Assembly (NCBI RefSeq): GCF_019925205.1
Contig: NC_083562.1
Location: 18,166,001-18,230,000, forward strand
DNA from: Metopolophium dirhodum
Taxonomy: Eukaryota > Arthropoda > Insecta > Hemiptera > Aphididae
Direction: 5' to 3'
DNA: 64,000 nucleotides
This document shows, in pieces, positions 62,401-64,000 of the stretch (position 1 is its first letter; every line of letters begins with the position of its first letter). A program made the translations under genes and the position numbers. The notes below the pieces were generated by a model. That model made no database searches, was not told the origin of the DNA, and saw only the letters and a list, made by a program, of their open reading frames with translations.

Positions 62401-64000
62401 TATAATACTGTGAAGTACACTTTCAAAAACAACTCATTGAGATATTCAGATTCAAGCTTTTACGTATTGTCCAATTAAAACCCCTGAAATATAAGTATAT
62501 AACATTATAATAATAAAATAGTATTATAACAAGCAAACAATGTTTTTTTTTTTATTTATCAAAAATTTCTAATAAAATGTGATACAAGTCGATTACTTAT
62601 ACATAATTTAGCCACGTTGATATAAAATCTACGGTCTAAGATCTCAATCATCAGAAATAATTAAAATGTAAAGGTTATTAAATTTGTAAATAATTTTAGT
62701 CTTATTTAAAGTGATAACTATAGGGCAGATATGCATGTGCTTTTATATATTGTTCTTGATTGGTCAACAAAATAGCTAGTATTTATACTGAACGAAGTTG
62801 CTATATAAAAACAAAAATGTGTCACTAATAATCAATATTTATTCAACATACTGTATTAATATTAAGTAAATTATGTAAAATTTAAAAATTTTATTTTAGT
62901 TATATTAAACTTTTCCACTATCTACCGTTCGATACCTATTTAGGGGGAATGGTGAGAGGGTCAGTATGATGTATTATATTAACAAAAATTACTTCAGGAA
63001 AAACTTCCAGGTCCCCGTAGAAAAATCGAATTTTAGTATCTGTTTTTTATCAGAATGAGAAGACGTCTTTCTATACAGTCCATTCTGAACTCTAATTGCT
63101 TATTTTATTTCGATAAATGGTACAAAATAATTTGTAAAAAAGGCTAAAAATTGTTTTTTCTTAAAAAATTATTGTAGGTACTATAAAATTTGAAATTAAG
63201 ATATTTGAAAAGCGATGTAAATAAAATTTTTTTATGACCATTAGTAATTTAATTTATTCAAGAAAAAAAAACGATTTGCCAAACTTACGACGTATTAAAC
63301 GAACAAGAAATAGAAAAGAAAACCTACTTGGAGCATATTGTGGTGTTGCCATTTATTAATGTGGGACTGGCCTAGCCGGTTATAATATTTAGTTTTTTAA
63401 TTTTTCTTTAATGACCGGTAGCCGTTGTTATTGTTGTAATTTAATATTTACTAATTAATAATTTTTTATAAATTACCTTAAATAACCGTAAATAAGAAAC
63501 AATGATAGTACGGTTTGTTATGCGTGATTGTCGTGAAGAAACGGGCACAACCGTCAACGGATATCGTGTATGGCAACGTCGCTTTAAACACATTATGCCA
63601 AAAAGGTATATGCTCAATCGTACATACATCAAGCTTAGGTTTGCAATGTAGTAATTTTGTACGATTTGAAATTCCCATTATTTGTTTTTAATTACAACAA
63701 AATTACAACAATACATAAATTTCGTTAAAAAAAAATTGATTTCATATAATTTTTCCTCGTGCTTATGAAAACTTTTGAGAAAAATAAAATAAAATCTTTT
63801 CATGTTTAACATTTGTATTTTAGGTAGGTATACTATGTATGTATTATATTTTTATAATTAATTAAACTCAAGTATTTAGGATTAAACATATACATATGCA
63901 TAAAATCATTAAAATGGATTCCAATGCTGTAAGACTATCAACCTTTGTAATTAATTATCTTTTCATAGATAGTAATAATTATTATTATTTTAATATTTTA
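59489..64000 (+). other. Probable downstream intron, no further exon identified
   Basis: The stretch starts with the donor GTTAGT and is AT-rich. No cysteine-histidine finger pattern was found. Around 63490-63660 the DNA is a little GC-richer and open in one + frame (63502-63651, 49 codons, with GYRVWQRRFK) and in two minus frames (63441-63678). None has a known motif. The remaining frame at 60116-60337 is lysine- and leucine-rich low-complexity sequence. Confidence 0.45.

Overview
This window is animal nuclear DNA and most likely comes from an aphid such as Acyrthosiphon. The reasons are the very AT-rich background, the many short GTAGGTAC / TACCTACCTA-type words, spliced genes with GT...AG introns, and many small transposable elements with target-site duplications. 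The aphid assignment is an inference from composition and repeat style; no species-diagnostic gene is present. There are no operons, ribosome binding sites or CRISPR arrays, and nearly all open frames are short chance frames in AT-rich DNA or lie inside repeats.

Only one convincing functional protein-coding gene is visible. It is a BTB/POZ-domain gene on the + strand, with coding exons at 57138-57299 and 59015-59488. They are joined by a phase-0 intron of about 1.7 kb, and the gene clearly continues past the right edge, because exon 2 ends at a splice donor and no downstream DNA-binding domain is seen. Its second exon is strikingly GC-rich against its surroundings. GC-richer islands upstream (around 39.4-40.0, 43.6-44.1, 47.15-47.5 and 51.15-51.56 kb) are candidate promoter or untranslated-exon regions. 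The best is a segment ending in a strong splice donor at 44079/44080.

The left 15 kb is a repeat-dense graveyard. It holds a degenerate LINE reverse-transcriptase tail (985-1440, minus), a MITE-like palindrome (572-698), a diverged duplication with a shared minus-strand splice donor (4275-4765 and 5585-6060), and a broken trimethylguanosine-synthase-like (TGS1) pseudogene (8880-9480) with a second inverted scrap of the same gene (9885-9955). It also holds a three-unit 146/148-bp satellite (10215-10640) and four large copies plus fragments of one unclassified 1.4-1.8 kb repeat family whose body contains an internal unit of about 540 bp repeated twice.

The middle and right are mostly long gene-free AT-rich stretches carrying single insertions. 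These are a hAT-type MITE with a perfect 8-bp target duplication (17858-18398), a 5S-rRNA-derived SINE (20285-20511, minus), a 697-bp element with terminal inverted repeats (26984-27680) and two tRNA-derived SINEs (31031-31302, old; 54840-55185, young, with a 44-base A tail). There are also a Tc1/mariner-like element (46362-47142) and a small inverted-repeat element (47773-47952). The mobile elements, and in particular two SINE classes with different RNA polymerase III promoters, are the main interest here. I did not see a clear new multi-gene system.
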